A program made the position numbers and the translations under genes. Positions 18,225-27,089 of a DNA stretch of 64,000 nucleotides are shown in pieces (position 1 is the stretch's first letter; the number at the start of each line of letters is the position of its first letter). The notes under the pieces are model-generated. The model worked only from the letters and a program-made list of their open reading frames with translations, searched no databases and was not told the origin of the DNA. The stretch is from CAYNNQ01 sp051748085 (GTDB taxonomy: Bacteria > Desulfobacterota > Desulfovibrionia > Desulfovibrionales > Desulfonatronovibrionaceae): the NCBI GenBank assembly GCA_051748085.1, contig JBNJHA010000007.1, forward strand, positions 1 through 64,000, written 5' to 3'.

Positions 18225-19349
18225 ATGAACCAAAGCATAAAAGCATCAATAATCCTGATTATCGGCATTGTCTTCTTTTTTCCCTCCGTTAGTGCTTTCG
18301 GAAAAAAGAAAGAAACAGATTCTGAAAAAGCTGTTCTGCATATCCTCAACTGGACGGAATACATAGACATTGACTCCCGGATTGAATGGATTCCCATGGC
18401 GGACCGCTCTCCGCTTTTAAGGCAGTTTATGCGCGAAAATAACTGCAGGATTGAATACCACGAATATGATTCCGAATCGGAAATGCTCAAGAAACTGCTG
18501 CATAATCCGGGCTACTACGACATTGTAATTATAACCTCAGACCTTATCCCCGAATTTGTTCGTTCCGGGTTGCTCCGTGCATTAAAAGGCGAGCAGGAAA
18601 ACATACTCGCTTCCGTGCCCGAAAAAATAAAAAAGGAACTGAAATCGGGTAAACATTATTTTGGCGTCCCATATCTAACCGGAATTACAGGCATAGTGTT
18701 CAGCACCCGGCATACGGGACAGAAACCATCCGCCTGGCAGGACTACTTCAATCCCGGTCCCGATGGCTCCGTGCTGGCTCCGGATTCGGCTTATAACCTG
18801 TTTTTTGCCATGCAATACCTGCAGCTCGACCCAGGGCAAAAGGACCAGAACAACATAAGAAAAGCCGCCTCTGCTTTTCGGAGGCTGATTGAAGAGAAAA
18901 AAATTAAATTTTCCACTTCAACCCGGGCCTGCGAAGCGGTCGCCTCCGGACAGGCCACCTGGGGCGTGGCTTATAGCGGAGATGTCCTGCGTAAAATCCG
19001 GGACGGGAAGGATATTGATTTTATCATACCTGAAGAAGGGACTGAATACTTCATCGACACCATGGTCATTCCGACCGACGCTCCCAACCCGGAATTAGCG
19101 ATTGCTTTTACCCGATTTATTCAACAACCGGGAACAAACGCCAAGCTGGCCGAGGCCACCCTGTTCACGCCCGCCAATACCCGGGCCCAGAAAATATTGC
19201 GCGGCAAACTGCCCGAAAAATATAAAAAGATAATGTTTCCGTCCCGGTCGGAAATTATGCGCTCTGAAATTATCAAAAATACGCCGGACAAATACTGGCG
19301 CCGCTGGTGGAGATGGGCCGTGAAATCTTATTCCGGAGCCGGGCGATGA
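18225..19349 (+). CDS. PotD/PotF-like periplasmic binding protein
   Basis: 374-residue extracellular solute-binding protein of the spermidine/putrescine-binding type. A signal peptide covers about 1-25 (IILIIGIVFFFPSVSA). The mature part starts with the hallmark VLHILNWTEYID and later has YFGVPYLTGITGIVFSTR and the aromatic-rich C-terminus WRRWWRWAVK. Its stop overlaps the start of a hybrid sensor kinase by four bases and no permease genes are nearby. This suggests it is the ligand-binding half of a sensing system and not of a transporter; that role is inferred. ATG 18225 is picked because it begins the signal peptide. A longer reading runs into the repeat island. Confidence 0.85.
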   Translation: MNQSIKASIILIIGIVFFFPSVSAFGKKKETDSEKAVLHILNWTEYIDIDSRIEWIPMADRSPLLRQFMRENNCRIEYHEYDSESEMLKKLLHNPGYYDIVIITSDLIPEFVRSGLLRALKGEQENILASVPEKIKKELKSGKHYFGVPYLTGITGIVFSTRHTGQKPSAWQDYFNPGPDGSVLAPDSAYNLFFAMQYLQLDPGQKDQNNIRKAASAFRRLIEEKKIKFSTSTRACEAVASGQATWGVAYSGDVLRKIRDGKDIDFIIPEEGTEYFIDTMVIPTDAPNPELAIAFTRFIQQPGTNAKLAEATLFTPANTRAQKILRGKLPEKYKKIMFPSRSEIMRSEIIKNTPDKYWRRWWRWAVKSYSGAGR

Positions 19350-22165
19350 AAATCCGTTCCAAAGCAGTGCTGGCGTTCATGCCCCTGGCCGCCGTGCCGG
19401 TGCTTTTGCTGAGTACCCTTCTGATCTACAACGCCGGCCAGATACAAAAAAATTTTGAACAGGTAACCACGAATATTGACAGATTGCGTCAGGATACCGA
19501 CCAGGCCTCAAAAAAAGTCCGGGGAATATCCGAAACCTATGATCACTCCCGCCTGAATTTTATCGGTGAAAAAATATCCACCGACATTGATTTCAAATAT
19601 GAACTACTGCGCAAAACCATAAAGACCCTGGCAAGATCGCCATCAATATCCACCTATCTGAATACGCCTCGAACGAGAAAGAGCCTGGTCGCACCGGAAA
19701 TCGAAGAATTGTTTTTTGAATACATAACAAACTTCAACTTCCTGGAAATCAGCCTGCTCGACTCATTGGGCAACGAACTCATTCGGGAGACAACCATTCT
19801 CGACCTGCCGGCAGGCGATAACTCACATGAAAGGCAATTTCTGCCGAATACAACCGTCAACGAAAGCTCCAGCGATTGGTTTGCAGTCAGACAGGCAGAC
19901 GAAAAGAGCCTTATCACCGCAAGCGTCATAGACAGCCCGGACCTCCCGGGCAGGACTCCAGTCCTGAATCTGACATGCTGCCTCAAATGTATCAAAAATC
20001 CTTTGATGCTCAAGGACAGGAATATTTCCGGGTATCTACGCGTGGTTCTGCCCATTTCCCAGCTGATAAACGTACCCGACCCTTTTGAAAACCAGCCGTA
20101 CCAGATTCTTTTTTCGGATATAAAAAACAAAGTCATCGGGAGCAACACGTTCCAAAAAGATAATGTATTTAATGCAGTGGATCCGGAAGCGATAAAAAAC
20201 GCCCGTGAATATCACGCCGCGGACGGAATGCTCTGGATATACATAAAGAAGCGGCCGAGCAGCAAGGAGGAACCAATTGATTTTGTCGGCCGGATCGCGG
20301 AAAATATGCGCGATTTGACCCACAACACCTCCATTTTGGGCCGGAAAATATCCGCTCTGCTTTCTTCCTTGGTTAACAACGGCATTTCAATCACCGCGGC
20401 AGCCCTTATCCTGGCCTTGATCACCGCCGTGTACATGGCGCATAGAATTACCGGTCCGCTGGTCACTCTGGCCCAAAGCGCGGACAAGATCGCCGAGGGG
20501 CAATTGTCATTGCAGCCAAAACCTGAAGACAGGGCCAGCACGGAATTGAAAAACCTGGCCCACAGTCTGAACCGCATGCGCGTTCAACTGAAAAAGCAAA
20601 TTGATACCCTGGACGAACAGGTCCAGGAAAAGACCAATGAACTGCGCAAAGCCACGCATAAAGCTGAAAAGGCCAACCAGGCCAAAAGCGATTTTCTGGC
20701 CCGCATAAGTCATGAAATCCGCACTCCCTTGAACGCCATAATCGCCATGACCGACTTGCTGCAGAAAACCGAGCTCGACGACGAACAGAAAAAAAAGATA
20801 CAGATCCTCATATCTTCCGGAGACAATTTGCTGGCATTGGTCAATGATGTTCTGGATTTTTCCAGGATAGAGTTCCAAAAGCTGTCTCTTGACTCCCGTC
20901 CCTTCAATCTGGACAAAATAGTCCGGGAGAGCGTGCTTCTGTATTCCGCCACGGCCGAGGCAAAAGGGGTCAAGCTCGAATATACGCCAAAAGTCACAAA
21001 AGACCTGAATCTGCTTGGCGACGGCCGCAGAATCAGCCAGGTTGTTTCCAATCTGGTCAGCAACGCGCTTAAATTTACCCATCAAGGCTGCGTCGCGGTA
21101 ACAGTTGAAAACGAAGAGAAAGACGCGGAACAAAACGGCAGCCGGGGAGCAGTCATTCGGGTTCGGGATACGGGGATAGGAATAGCGCCTGAAAAACAAA
21201 AAAGCATTTTCGAACGTTTTGATCAGGGAGGACGCAGAATAGGACAGCAATATGGGGGGACGGGCCTCGGTCTGTCCATCTGTCAGGCCATCGCGCGTTT
21301 AATGGACGGAGAAATCAGCGTTCAAAGCGTTCCGGGCCAAGGCAGTGTTTTTTGTTTCCACTTTTGCCTGCCCGTTATCCGGGATTCAAAAATCACTGCT
21401 GCAACTTATACTCCGGCACAAGATCATTCAAAACTGCGGGGACTTTGTCTTCTTATCTGCGAAGACATCAAACTCAATCGGGACATAATAAAGGAATATC
21501 TTAAGGACCTGGAAATGCACATAATCGAGGCCGAAAATGGAGAGATCGCCCTTCAGAGATATACTCAGGAAGACATAGATATAATCCTTATGGACATCGA
21601 AATGCCTGTACTCGGGGGTCTGGAAGCAACCCGGCGCATAAGAACCCTGGAAAAATTAAACGGACTGAAACAATGTCCGATAATCGCCCTGACGGCGCAC
21701 GCCTTTTACACTTCGCAACAGGCCTGTCTGCAAGCCGGCTGCACGGATTTTCTATCAAAACCGGTACACGAAATTGCCTTGATTCAAACTTTGGCAAAAA
21801 ACATAAGCGGGCGGATTAAAAACAGCAAACCCAGGCACTGCGCCCGAATTGTGGAACCGGTTGCGCAGAAACAATCGGATGCCGTCCGGAATTACCGTTT
21901 TTCCGATCTATTACCGGACTTTATCGATTATTATACCCAGCAGCTGGATGCAATCTCCAGCATGCTTGAACGGCAGGATACGGAAGAGCTGAAAAGAATC
22001 AGTCATGGTCTTAAAGGAGCCGCCCTCAACTATGAATTGTCTTTATTGGCCGATATTTTTAAGGAAATGGAAAAGGCGGTTGAGGACCGGGACTTTTCCC
22101 TGGTCAGGGAAAATATGGACAGGGCGCGCAAGGAATTGCACGAAATCAGCAAAACATACCTGTGA
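19346..22165 (+). CDS. Hybrid sensor histidine kinase with HAMP, receiver and Hpt domains
   Basis: 939-residue membrane kinase. Order: membrane helix (about 7-27), large periplasmic domain (about 28-345, Cache-like by size), second helix (about 347-367), HAMP (ITGPLVTLAQSADKIAEG), coiled coil, HisKA with ARISHEIRTPLNAI (His about 455), HATPase (NLVSNALKF, VRDTGIGIAPEK, GGTGLGLSICQAI), receiver domain (phosphoacceptor Asp about 749 in ILMDIEMPVLGG) and a C-terminal Hpt domain (ISHGLKGAAL, His about 886). The full His-Asp-His relay inside one chain needs an outside receiver to finish signalling. ATG 19346 overlaps the PotD-like stop (ATGA), which ties the two functionally. Confidence 0.9.
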   Translation: MKIRSKAVLAFMPLAAVPVLLLSTLLIYNAGQIQKNFEQVTTNIDRLRQDTDQASKKVRGISETYDHSRLNFIGEKISTDIDFKYELLRKTIKTLARSPSISTYLNTPRTRKSLVAPEIEELFFEYITNFNFLEISLLDSLGNELIRETTILDLPAGDNSHERQFLPNTTVNESSSDWFAVRQADEKSLITASVIDSPDLPGRTPVLNLTCCLKCIKNPLMLKDRNISGYLRVVLPISQLINVPDPFENQPYQILFSDIKNKVIGSNTFQKDNVFNAVDPEAIKNAREYHAADGMLWIYIKKRPSSKEEPIDFVGRIAENMRDLTHNTSILGRKISALLSSLVNNGISITAAALILALITAVYMAHRITGPLVTLAQSADKIAEGQLSLQPKPEDRASTELKNLAHSLNRMRVQLKKQIDTLDEQVQEKTNELRKATHKAEKANQAKSDFLARISHEIRTPLNAIIAMTDLLQKTELDDEQKKKIQILISSGDNLLALVNDVLDFSRIEFQKLSLDSRPFNLDKIVRESVLLYSATAEAKGVKLEYTPKVTKDLNLLGDGRRISQVVSNLVSNALKFTHQGCVAVTVENEEKDAEQNGSRGAVIRVRDTGIGIAPEKQKSIFERFDQGGRRIGQQYGGTGLGLSICQAIARLMDGEISVQSVPGQGSVFCFHFCLPVIRDSKITAATYTPAQDHSKLRGLCLLICEDIKLNRDIIKEYLKDLEMHIIEAENGEIALQRYTQEDIDIILMDIEMPVLGGLEATRRIRTLEKLNGLKQCPIIALTAHAFYTSQQACLQAGCTDFLSKPVHEIALIQTLAKNISGRIKNSKPRHCARIVEPVAQKQSDAVRNYRFSDLLPDFIDYYTQQLDAISSMLERQDTEELKRISHGLKGAALNYELSLLADIFKEMEKAVEDRDFSLVRENMDRARKELHEISKTYL

Positions 22166-22524
22166 CTGAAACATTGAAATTCCGGCTGCCGGTCCCGTCC
22201 GCAAGTAACAGTCTGCGCCGGATGTCCAGACATCGGTGAACAGATACTGGTTCCTCGACGTTGGGTGTGAATTTTATTCGAGTGATCCTTTCTGATGTTC
22301 CTGACGAAAGGTTCGCATATTTTCTTGCCCCTTTAATATTATGTCAAATCCGGCACCCAAATTTAAATTTGGGTGCCGGAAAGGGGGCGGGCATCCCCCT
22401 TTGGCGGGGCTTAGAAAATACAGAACCGAAAGTTCGGCATCAAAAGGATCAGGAGAATAACTCACAAAAATCCAAGCATTCCGTCGAAGAGCCCAGATAC
22501 CTTATGTTTTAATCCAGCTAATGC
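22166..22524. other. Intergenic region after the hybrid kinase
   Basis: No gene seen. Almost all of it is the family A fragment at about 22232-22247 and the family C element at 22249-22493. The long hairpin in that element may double as a terminator for the rightward kinase operon. Confidence 0.5.
22249..22493. repeat. GGTTCCTCGACG-ended element (family C), copy 1
   Basis: 245-bp element with imperfect inverted ends GGTTCCTCGACG and CGTCGAAGAGCC. Next to the ends lie related arms with GATCCTTTCTGATG and CATCAAAAGGATC. The centre holds a perfect 30-bp palindrome (22350-22379, half site CCGGCACCCAAATTT). A family A right end (CGGTGAACAGATAC) abuts it on the left. Nearly identical to 52493-52737. 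Confidence 0.85.
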
Positions 22525-22845
22525 TCAGGCTTTATACATAAAGGCCCCCATATAGCCCAATGGACCGAAGCGAAGTGGCCACAGCGGACACCTCTTCCCG
22601 CTCAAAAATTTACCGTCGCATTCGCGGATCAGGTTCTCCCCGCCCGCGCAGCAGGCGCAGTAGGCATTTATCACCCGAAAAAGGTCTTTTTCTCCTTGAA
22701 TAATTTCGTTTCGAAACGGATACAGAAGGCAATTTCTGTCCGAACATTCAGCAATCATTTTCCGACTGCCGTTCATGCACAATCGGCAATGCCACCTAAT
22801 GGCCGCGGCCGGATCAATCCGTTTCTTGCTGGTACCTGCAGTCAT
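22525..22845 (-). CDS. Small cysteine-rich protein with duplicated zinc-finger-like motif
   Basis: 106 residues from ATG 22845; a GTG at 22884 would add 13 residues and is equally open. Two similar cysteine blocks follow each other: HCRLCMNGSRKMIAEC with CLLYPFR, then YCACCAGGENLIREC with CPLWPLRFG. Each has a CxxC pair, a G-rich turn, EC, and a further Cys before a Leu-aromatic-Pro-Leu/Phe-Arg stretch, suggesting two zinc sites. Proteins with a single such block are common as small hypothetical or phage-associated proteins in related bacteria. No function is known to me. It follows the lipoprotein gene closely. Confidence 0.65.
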   Translation of the reverse strand: MTAGTSKKRIDPAAAIRWHCRLCMNGSRKMIAECSDRNCLLYPFRNEIIQGEKDLFRVINAYCACCAGGENLIRECDGKFLSGKRCPLWPLRFGPLGYMGAFMYKA

Positions 22846-22889
22846 TTTTGCCGCAAACCTGTTGCTCTGCTCACGCACGCCCACCCGTT

Positions 22890-23612
22890 TCAGTCCGATT
22901 TATCCTTAAGGGAATCCAGCACTGGAACATTGTAGGTCTGAACGCCGGCATCAGTACGCACACTCAAGGATAGCCCGTCTATGCCCTTTTCCGCGGGGAA
23001 ATAAACATAACCCATTCGGGTCATTTCCGGGCCGATGGCCCCTTCTTTCCAGGCATGCTGTTCAAGATCCTGGGCAATGACCCTTTTAAGTTTTCGTTGT
23101 GCTTCCGGCACCGAGGCCACTCCCATGGAAATGCCTCCGATACCCGCGCCGAGCGCCGCGCCGCTGGCAATAGCGTCACCGCCGGTTATTGACCCCAGAA
23201 TAGCACCCAGCCCGGCCCCTACAACCGCTCCCAGCGTACCGGATTTCAAAGCGTTTTTGGCATTAAGCTTAAAATGCTCGGAAGCAAAAACAAGCCTTTC
23301 CGCTTCCGCGGTTGAATACGGCAAAAAAGTGTCTTTGCGGCCTTTGCCGTGAATATCGTCAATAAGGATCCGAGGGGTAAGACGGCTTTTATTGCGGAAA
23401 ACCAGAAAAACCGGCTCCAGGCCAGATTTGCGATAATCAATGCCCTGCCCGGAATACTCGTAACTTATGGCGGCGATATCCCAGTTAGGGGTGTGCACCG
23501 CCCCGGGTATCCCGGTCGGATCGACAACCCGCCTTGGCTGCGGCAAGGGATCGGTCGGAGTACAGGAAACCAGGAAAAAAAGGACCGTCAGCAGAGAAAA
23601 TATTTTCTTCAT
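22890..23612 (-). CDS. Glycine-zipper outer-membrane-type lipoprotein, unknown function
   Basis: 240-residue predicted lipoprotein. The signal sequence MKKIFSLLTVLFFLVSC has a clear lipobox (LVSC, lipidated Cys17). The middle contains a long Gly/Ala-rich glycine-zipper stretch (GAVVGAGLGAILGSITGG and GAALGAGIGGISMG), likely a membrane-embedded or membrane-associating hairpin. ATG 23612 has GGAAG seven bases upstream. Function unknown; glycine-zipper lipoproteins are often found in the outer membrane. Confidence 0.75.
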   Translation of the reverse strand: MKKIFSLLTVLFFLVSCTPTDPLPQPRRVVDPTGIPGAVHTPNWDIAAISYEYSGQGIDYRKSGLEPVFLVFRNKSRLTPRILIDDIHGKGRKDTFLPYSTAEAERLVFASEHFKLNAKNALKSGTLGAVVGAGLGAILGSITGGDAIASGAALGAGIGGISMGVASVPEAQRKLKRVIAQDLEQHAWKEGAIGPEMTRMGYVYFPAEKGIDGLSLSVRTDAGVQTYNVPVLDSLKDKSD

Positions 23613-23667
23613 AAACAACTTCCTTATTAAGACAAACAAACCAAAAGAAGGGATGTAAAAGGCATGT

Positions 23668-24624
23668 CTACCAGGCATAGCCATAATAGATCAAGGCCAT
23701 AATAACAAGGCTTGCCGCCCGCAGGCCCTGATTGTAAAAAATAAGTCCTACAGCCAGCCGGGGGGTGTAAATGCCCGCGTAATAAGGAAACTGATGTCTC
23801 AGGGCCCGCATTGGGGAAGAAAGAATATTGCCGATGATAAGGGCCAGCACGACATCCTTGACCATTAGCGCTCCGCTGTCGAGCATCGCGCCTGCGGCGG
23901 CCAGTCCCGCCGAAAATTCAGCCGCCAATTGCAGGGCGACAATACCCACGGCCTGCGGCGGCAGCCAGCTTAAAACAGTCAGATTAGAGGCCATCCACTT
24001 CTGGACAAGATCAAAAATGCCGAATTGCTGCAAGAAAAAAACAAATATATATATCGGTACGGTAAAAGAAAGCACGCGCAGCATTCTCTTCTTAAACCGC
24101 TTCCAGATGCCGGTGAGCACTTCCCGGAATGAAGTATTGTTGTTTTCCGGAACTTCACAGACCACACAGGTTTTATCTTTTATCGGAAGGATGGTCCTGG
24201 CCAGGATCACGACAATAAATGTACGCAGAACCGCCGAAGAAATCGTGAGCCCCAGGTAAGGGACCGCGGCGGACTGAATAAACGGAACAATCAAGAAAAA
24301 CGTGGTTGGCAAATGCAAAAAATACGTGGGCAGGGAGTTAAACAAATTGGATAAAACCAGTTCTTTTCTGGTCAGCCGGTTTTGCGAATAGGCCTCGGCA
24401 AGCATGGTGTTGGCCGTCACGCCGGAAAAAAACGCCATGGAAAAACTGGCTCCGGAAATGTCTTTAAGCCGGCCCATGCGGACCAGGGGAGTAGCCAGCC
24501 GGGCCATGTATCTGGTCCAGTTCATGGCCTCAATCAAATTTCCGATCAATATCCCGATGGACACAAAAAAGCCCAGCCGGATTATTGGCCAGACAAGTTT
24601 GCTCCAATAAAGCTCTAAATCCAA
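23668..24624 (-). CDS. Nucleoside-recognition (Gate) domain membrane protein
   Basis: About 318-residue multi-pass membrane protein with two copies of the gate/nucleoside-recognition fold. The first contains FFVSIGILIGNLIEAM and GVTANTMLAEAYS; the second contains QAVGIVALQLAAEFSAGLAAAG. Related domains occur in spore maturation proteins and FeoB, and the transported substrate here is not known. The start is uncertain. GGGGAG lies seven bases before an ATT and ten before TTG 24624 in the same frame. A TTG at 24720 adds a doubtful Cys-rich head. It is followed by the lipoprotein gene 55 bases later. Confidence 0.7.
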   Translation of the reverse strand: MDLELYWSKLVWPIIRLGFFVSIGILIGNLIEAMNWTRYMARLATPLVRMGRLKDISGASFSMAFFSGVTANTMLAEAYSQNRLTRKELVLSNLFNSLPTYFLHLPTTFFLIVPFIQSAAVPYLGLTISSAVLRTFIVVILARTILPIKDKTCVVCEVPENNNTSFREVLTGIWKRFKKRMLRVLSFTVPIYIFVFFLQQFGIFDLVQKWMASNLTVLSWLPPQAVGIVALQLAAEFSAGLAAAGAMLDSGALMVKDVVLALIIGNILSSPMRALRHQFPYYAGIYTPRLAVGLIFYNQGLRAASLVIMALIYYGYAW

Positions 24625-24972
24625 AATAAAGGAACTCCCCGGTATATCAGCACACCGTGTCCATCCGGAAACGATTTTTTTCGGTTCTGAACCTGCACTG
24701 ACGCAACTGCAAAAAATCAAAGATTGGAGTTAAACGAACAAGCTTAAACCTTGTAACTCTTTGGTTTTACTGAAAACTTTCAATTTAAAACTTAACACTG
24801 TCTGCAAAAACTTATTTTTTTCAGGCGTGTCCGCACTTTTAAGATCCGGATTTTTGTACTTCCCGGGACGAAAAACGCACGCAAGACTCCTGACTTGCTT
24901 CGGCTTAAGACAAACAAAACCGGCTTGCCGGCTTCTGCCCCTAAAGCCATTTTTCAAAGCAGGAAAATCACG
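24625..24972. other. Intergenic region, nothing firm
   Basis: No gene recognised. A short GC-rich stem (CCGGCTTGCCGG region, about 24920-24936) followed on the minus strand by TTTTGTTTG could end the operon of the 81-residue protein, but the stem is short. Confidence 0.35.
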
Positions 24973-25218
24973 TCAGGACCGGGATGAGGTTATCCATTCT
25001 TCCACCGGATAAAGGCGCACACCGTCTTCAACCTCGACTATAACCTTGTGTGCCAGCAATTCGCTTATGCTCATCTTCAATTTTTCTTCAGTACTCTGCC
25101 AGCGGGCCCGTATATCCTCCAAAACGGCTTCACCGTCGCCATTTTTAATCGCGTCCAGCAACAAATACAACGAAGTGCCCTCCACTGTAAGTCCCAACTC
25201 AAATATTCTGCTCTCCAT
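24973..25218 (-). CDS. Small conserved-looking hypothetical protein
   Basis: 81 residues, acidic, predicted mostly helical (TSLYLLLDAIKNGDGEAVLE), no signal or membrane segment. GGAGC four to five bases before ATG 25218 is a good ribosome site. The start lies one base after the stop of the VanZ-like gene, so the two are co-translated. I do not recognise a family. Confidence 0.6.
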   Translation of the reverse strand: MESRIFELGLTVEGTSLYLLLDAIKNGDGEAVLEDIRARWQSTEEKLKMSISELLAHKVIVEVEDGVRLYPVEEWITSSRS

Positions 25219-25219
25219 T

Positions 25220-25552
25220 TCAGCTCCTGTTCACAGCGTATTTAAAAAGCACGAGCCCCAGGCCGGCTCCCAGCGAATTGGCCAGGGCGTCCAGAGGATC
25301 CCCGATGCCCGCGCGTATAAATCCCCATTGCAAAAATTCCAAAAAAGCGCCGATTGCGGACAGTCCCAGCCATACCGTCAAATAATGCCGGAACTTGATA
25401 AGAGGACGCGGAAAAAGATAGCCCAGCACCAGATAGGCGGCAAAATGCATCAATTTATCTCCGCCCGCAACCTGTGGACGCGGTCCGAACCAGCCCAGGC
25501 TGCCTCCGGCGACTAAAACCAGGCAGGCCAGCCACAAACAGACATGCGGCAT
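25220..25552 (-). CDS. VanZ-like membrane protein
   Basis: 110-residue protein with about four membrane helices and the VanZ-family pattern GGDKLMHFAAYLVLGYLF, then GAFLEFLQWGFIRAGIGDPLDALANSLGAGLG. VanZ relatives are small membrane proteins of unclear activity; the original raises teicoplanin resistance. ATG 25552 starts just before the first helix. TTG 25588 and GTG 25573 are alternatives. Forms a pair with the 81-residue protein. Confidence 0.75.
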   Translation of the reverse strand: MPHVCLWLACLVLVAGGSLGWFGPRPQVAGGDKLMHFAAYLVLGYLFPRPLIKFRHYLTVWLGLSAIGAFLEFLQWGFIRAGIGDPLDALANSLGAGLGLVLFKYAVNRS

Positions 25553-25869
25553 TTTATACCGGTATTTATGCACATCAGGTTTAATCAATTTGTTTTAACT
25601 CTTTATTTTTAAGAGGATCAAAAAATTTGGTAAACAAGTAAACTTTTACCAGCCAAAGCGATCTTTGCGCGCAATCCCAAAAAGCCATTAACCGCCCGTC
25701 CGGAACTCAGAATCTCTGAGTGCCGGACTTAAGACGCAAAGGTGCCTTCTTCAAAACCGTTACCCGGTTTTGGACAATACATGTACTTCGCGTCTTAAAC
25801 TTCGCGTCCTTGGCGTCTTGGCGGTTCAAACTTTCTTGTTTTTTATGACAGGGTTTCCTGAGTGAGTTA
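25553..25869. repeat. Mixed repeats (families A fragment, F palindrome, D)
   Basis: 25605-25640 holds a worn family A right end (AAAAAATTTGGTAAACAAGT). 25698-25728 is a palindrome (GTCCGGAACTCAGA / TCTGAGTGCCGGAC) whose half-site recurs in the cobalamin riboswitch arm. 25770-25840 contains CTTCGCGTCCTTGGCG and CTTGGCGGTTCAAAC, the family D repeat also seen at 1638-1656. No gene seen. Confidence 0.65.
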
Positions 25870-26979
25870 CTAATGTACGCTGTTTAAAGCTCTGCGCCCA
25901 ATCTCCCGGACGGCCTGAATTTCACCCAGTTTTTCGCGCAAGACTTGCAACTCTTTTAAAGTCGCCTGCCGAAGCGGGCCCGGTTCAAGCCGCTTCTTTA
26001 ATTCCTCCGCCATGGCTTCCGGCCGCACGCCGTCCTGCAAAAACTCCGGAAAAATCTCTTTTTCCAGAATCAAATTGGCCATGCTCATATATGGAATATG
26101 CACGAGCATGCGCCCGAAAGCATAGCTGATCGCGGACACCCGATAGGCGACCACTGCCGGAACTCCAAGCAGGGCGCATTCCAGGGTTACCGTACCTGAA
26201 GCGGCCAGTGCGGCGGAACATTTACCGATCCGCTCGTGCCGTTCCTGAAAAGCACATATTTTTGCCGGCACATCGGCGGGCCATAACGATTGCAGCCGCT
26301 GCTTTGAAACTCCCGGAGCAAGGACGATATTCAATTGAATATCCGGACTGTCTTTTAAAAGAAGCCTGCATGTTTCGCCGAAGCTGGGAACAAGTGTTTC
26401 AATTTCCATTTTCCGGCTGCCAGGCAGAACCGCAACTTTTTTTACCGACCTGTTTTCGCATTTTGCACTTTGCGCCGGAAGAATCTGCACAAGCGGATGC
26501 CCTATATAACGGGCATTGACTCCGTGTTCACGAAAAAATTGTTCCTCAAAGGGAAAGATGCACAAGAGTTCGTCAACGTATTTGCGCAAAAATTTTACCC
26601 GGCCCTTGCGCCAGGCCCAGGCTTGGGGTGCAACGCAGTAATAGACGGGAATGCCCAGTCTTTTAGCCATCCGGGCCACGCGAAAATTAAAATCCGGACA
26701 ATCAAAAAGAAAAACCGCCGCGGGCTGTTCTTTTTTTAAGGCTTCCTTTATCCGGCCGAGCATGTTCCAGATCCTGGGCAGTACCGATAGCACCTCGGTT
26801 ATGCCCATGACCGAAAGATCTTCGGAGCGGACAATGCAGCGCATTCCGGCTTTACGCATTTCACGGCCGCCCATGCCCACGCATTCAATTTCAGGAGCCT
26901 TTTCCCGGATATATTCGCAGACCAGGGCTCCATAAACATCAGCCGAAGCCTCGCCCACATTCAGCCAGATACTGTCCAT
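25870..26979 (-). CDS. lpxB: Lipid-A-disaccharide synthase
   Basis: LpxB glycosyltransferase, 369 residues, joins UDP-2,3-diacylglucosamine and lipid X to make the lipid A disaccharide at the inner membrane. The N-terminus IWLNVGEASADVYGA is the family signature, GMGGREMRKAGM follows, then YYCVAPQAWAWRKGRV and VAVLPGSRKMEIE. The C-terminal part has AASGTVTLECALLGVPAVVAYR, the nucleotide-sugar site. Its presence shows a Gram-negative envelope with lipid A. It is not next to other lpx genes here. Confidence 0.95.
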   Translation of the reverse strand: MDSIWLNVGEASADVYGALVCEYIREKAPEIECVGMGGREMRKAGMRCIVRSEDLSVMGITEVLSVLPRIWNMLGRIKEALKKEQPAAVFLFDCPDFNFRVARMAKRLGIPVYYCVAPQAWAWRKGRVKFLRKYVDELLCIFPFEEQFFREHGVNARYIGHPLVQILPAQSAKCENRSVKKVAVLPGSRKMEIETLVPSFGETCRLLLKDSPDIQLNIVLAPGVSKQRLQSLWPADVPAKICAFQERHERIGKCSAALAASGTVTLECALLGVPAVVAYRVSAISYAFGRMLVHIPYMSMANLILEKEIFPEFLQDGVRPEAMAEELKKRLEPGPLRQATLKELQVLREKLGEIQAVREIGRRALNSVH

Positions 26980-27089
26980 CGCTTAAAATCAGCCGTTTAT
27001 CATGGTTCTACTTGCCAAAATAAAAAGCATAATCATAACCTGCGGCAAACACAAGATGGAAAATATACACAATTAAAAGGAGTGCCTTA

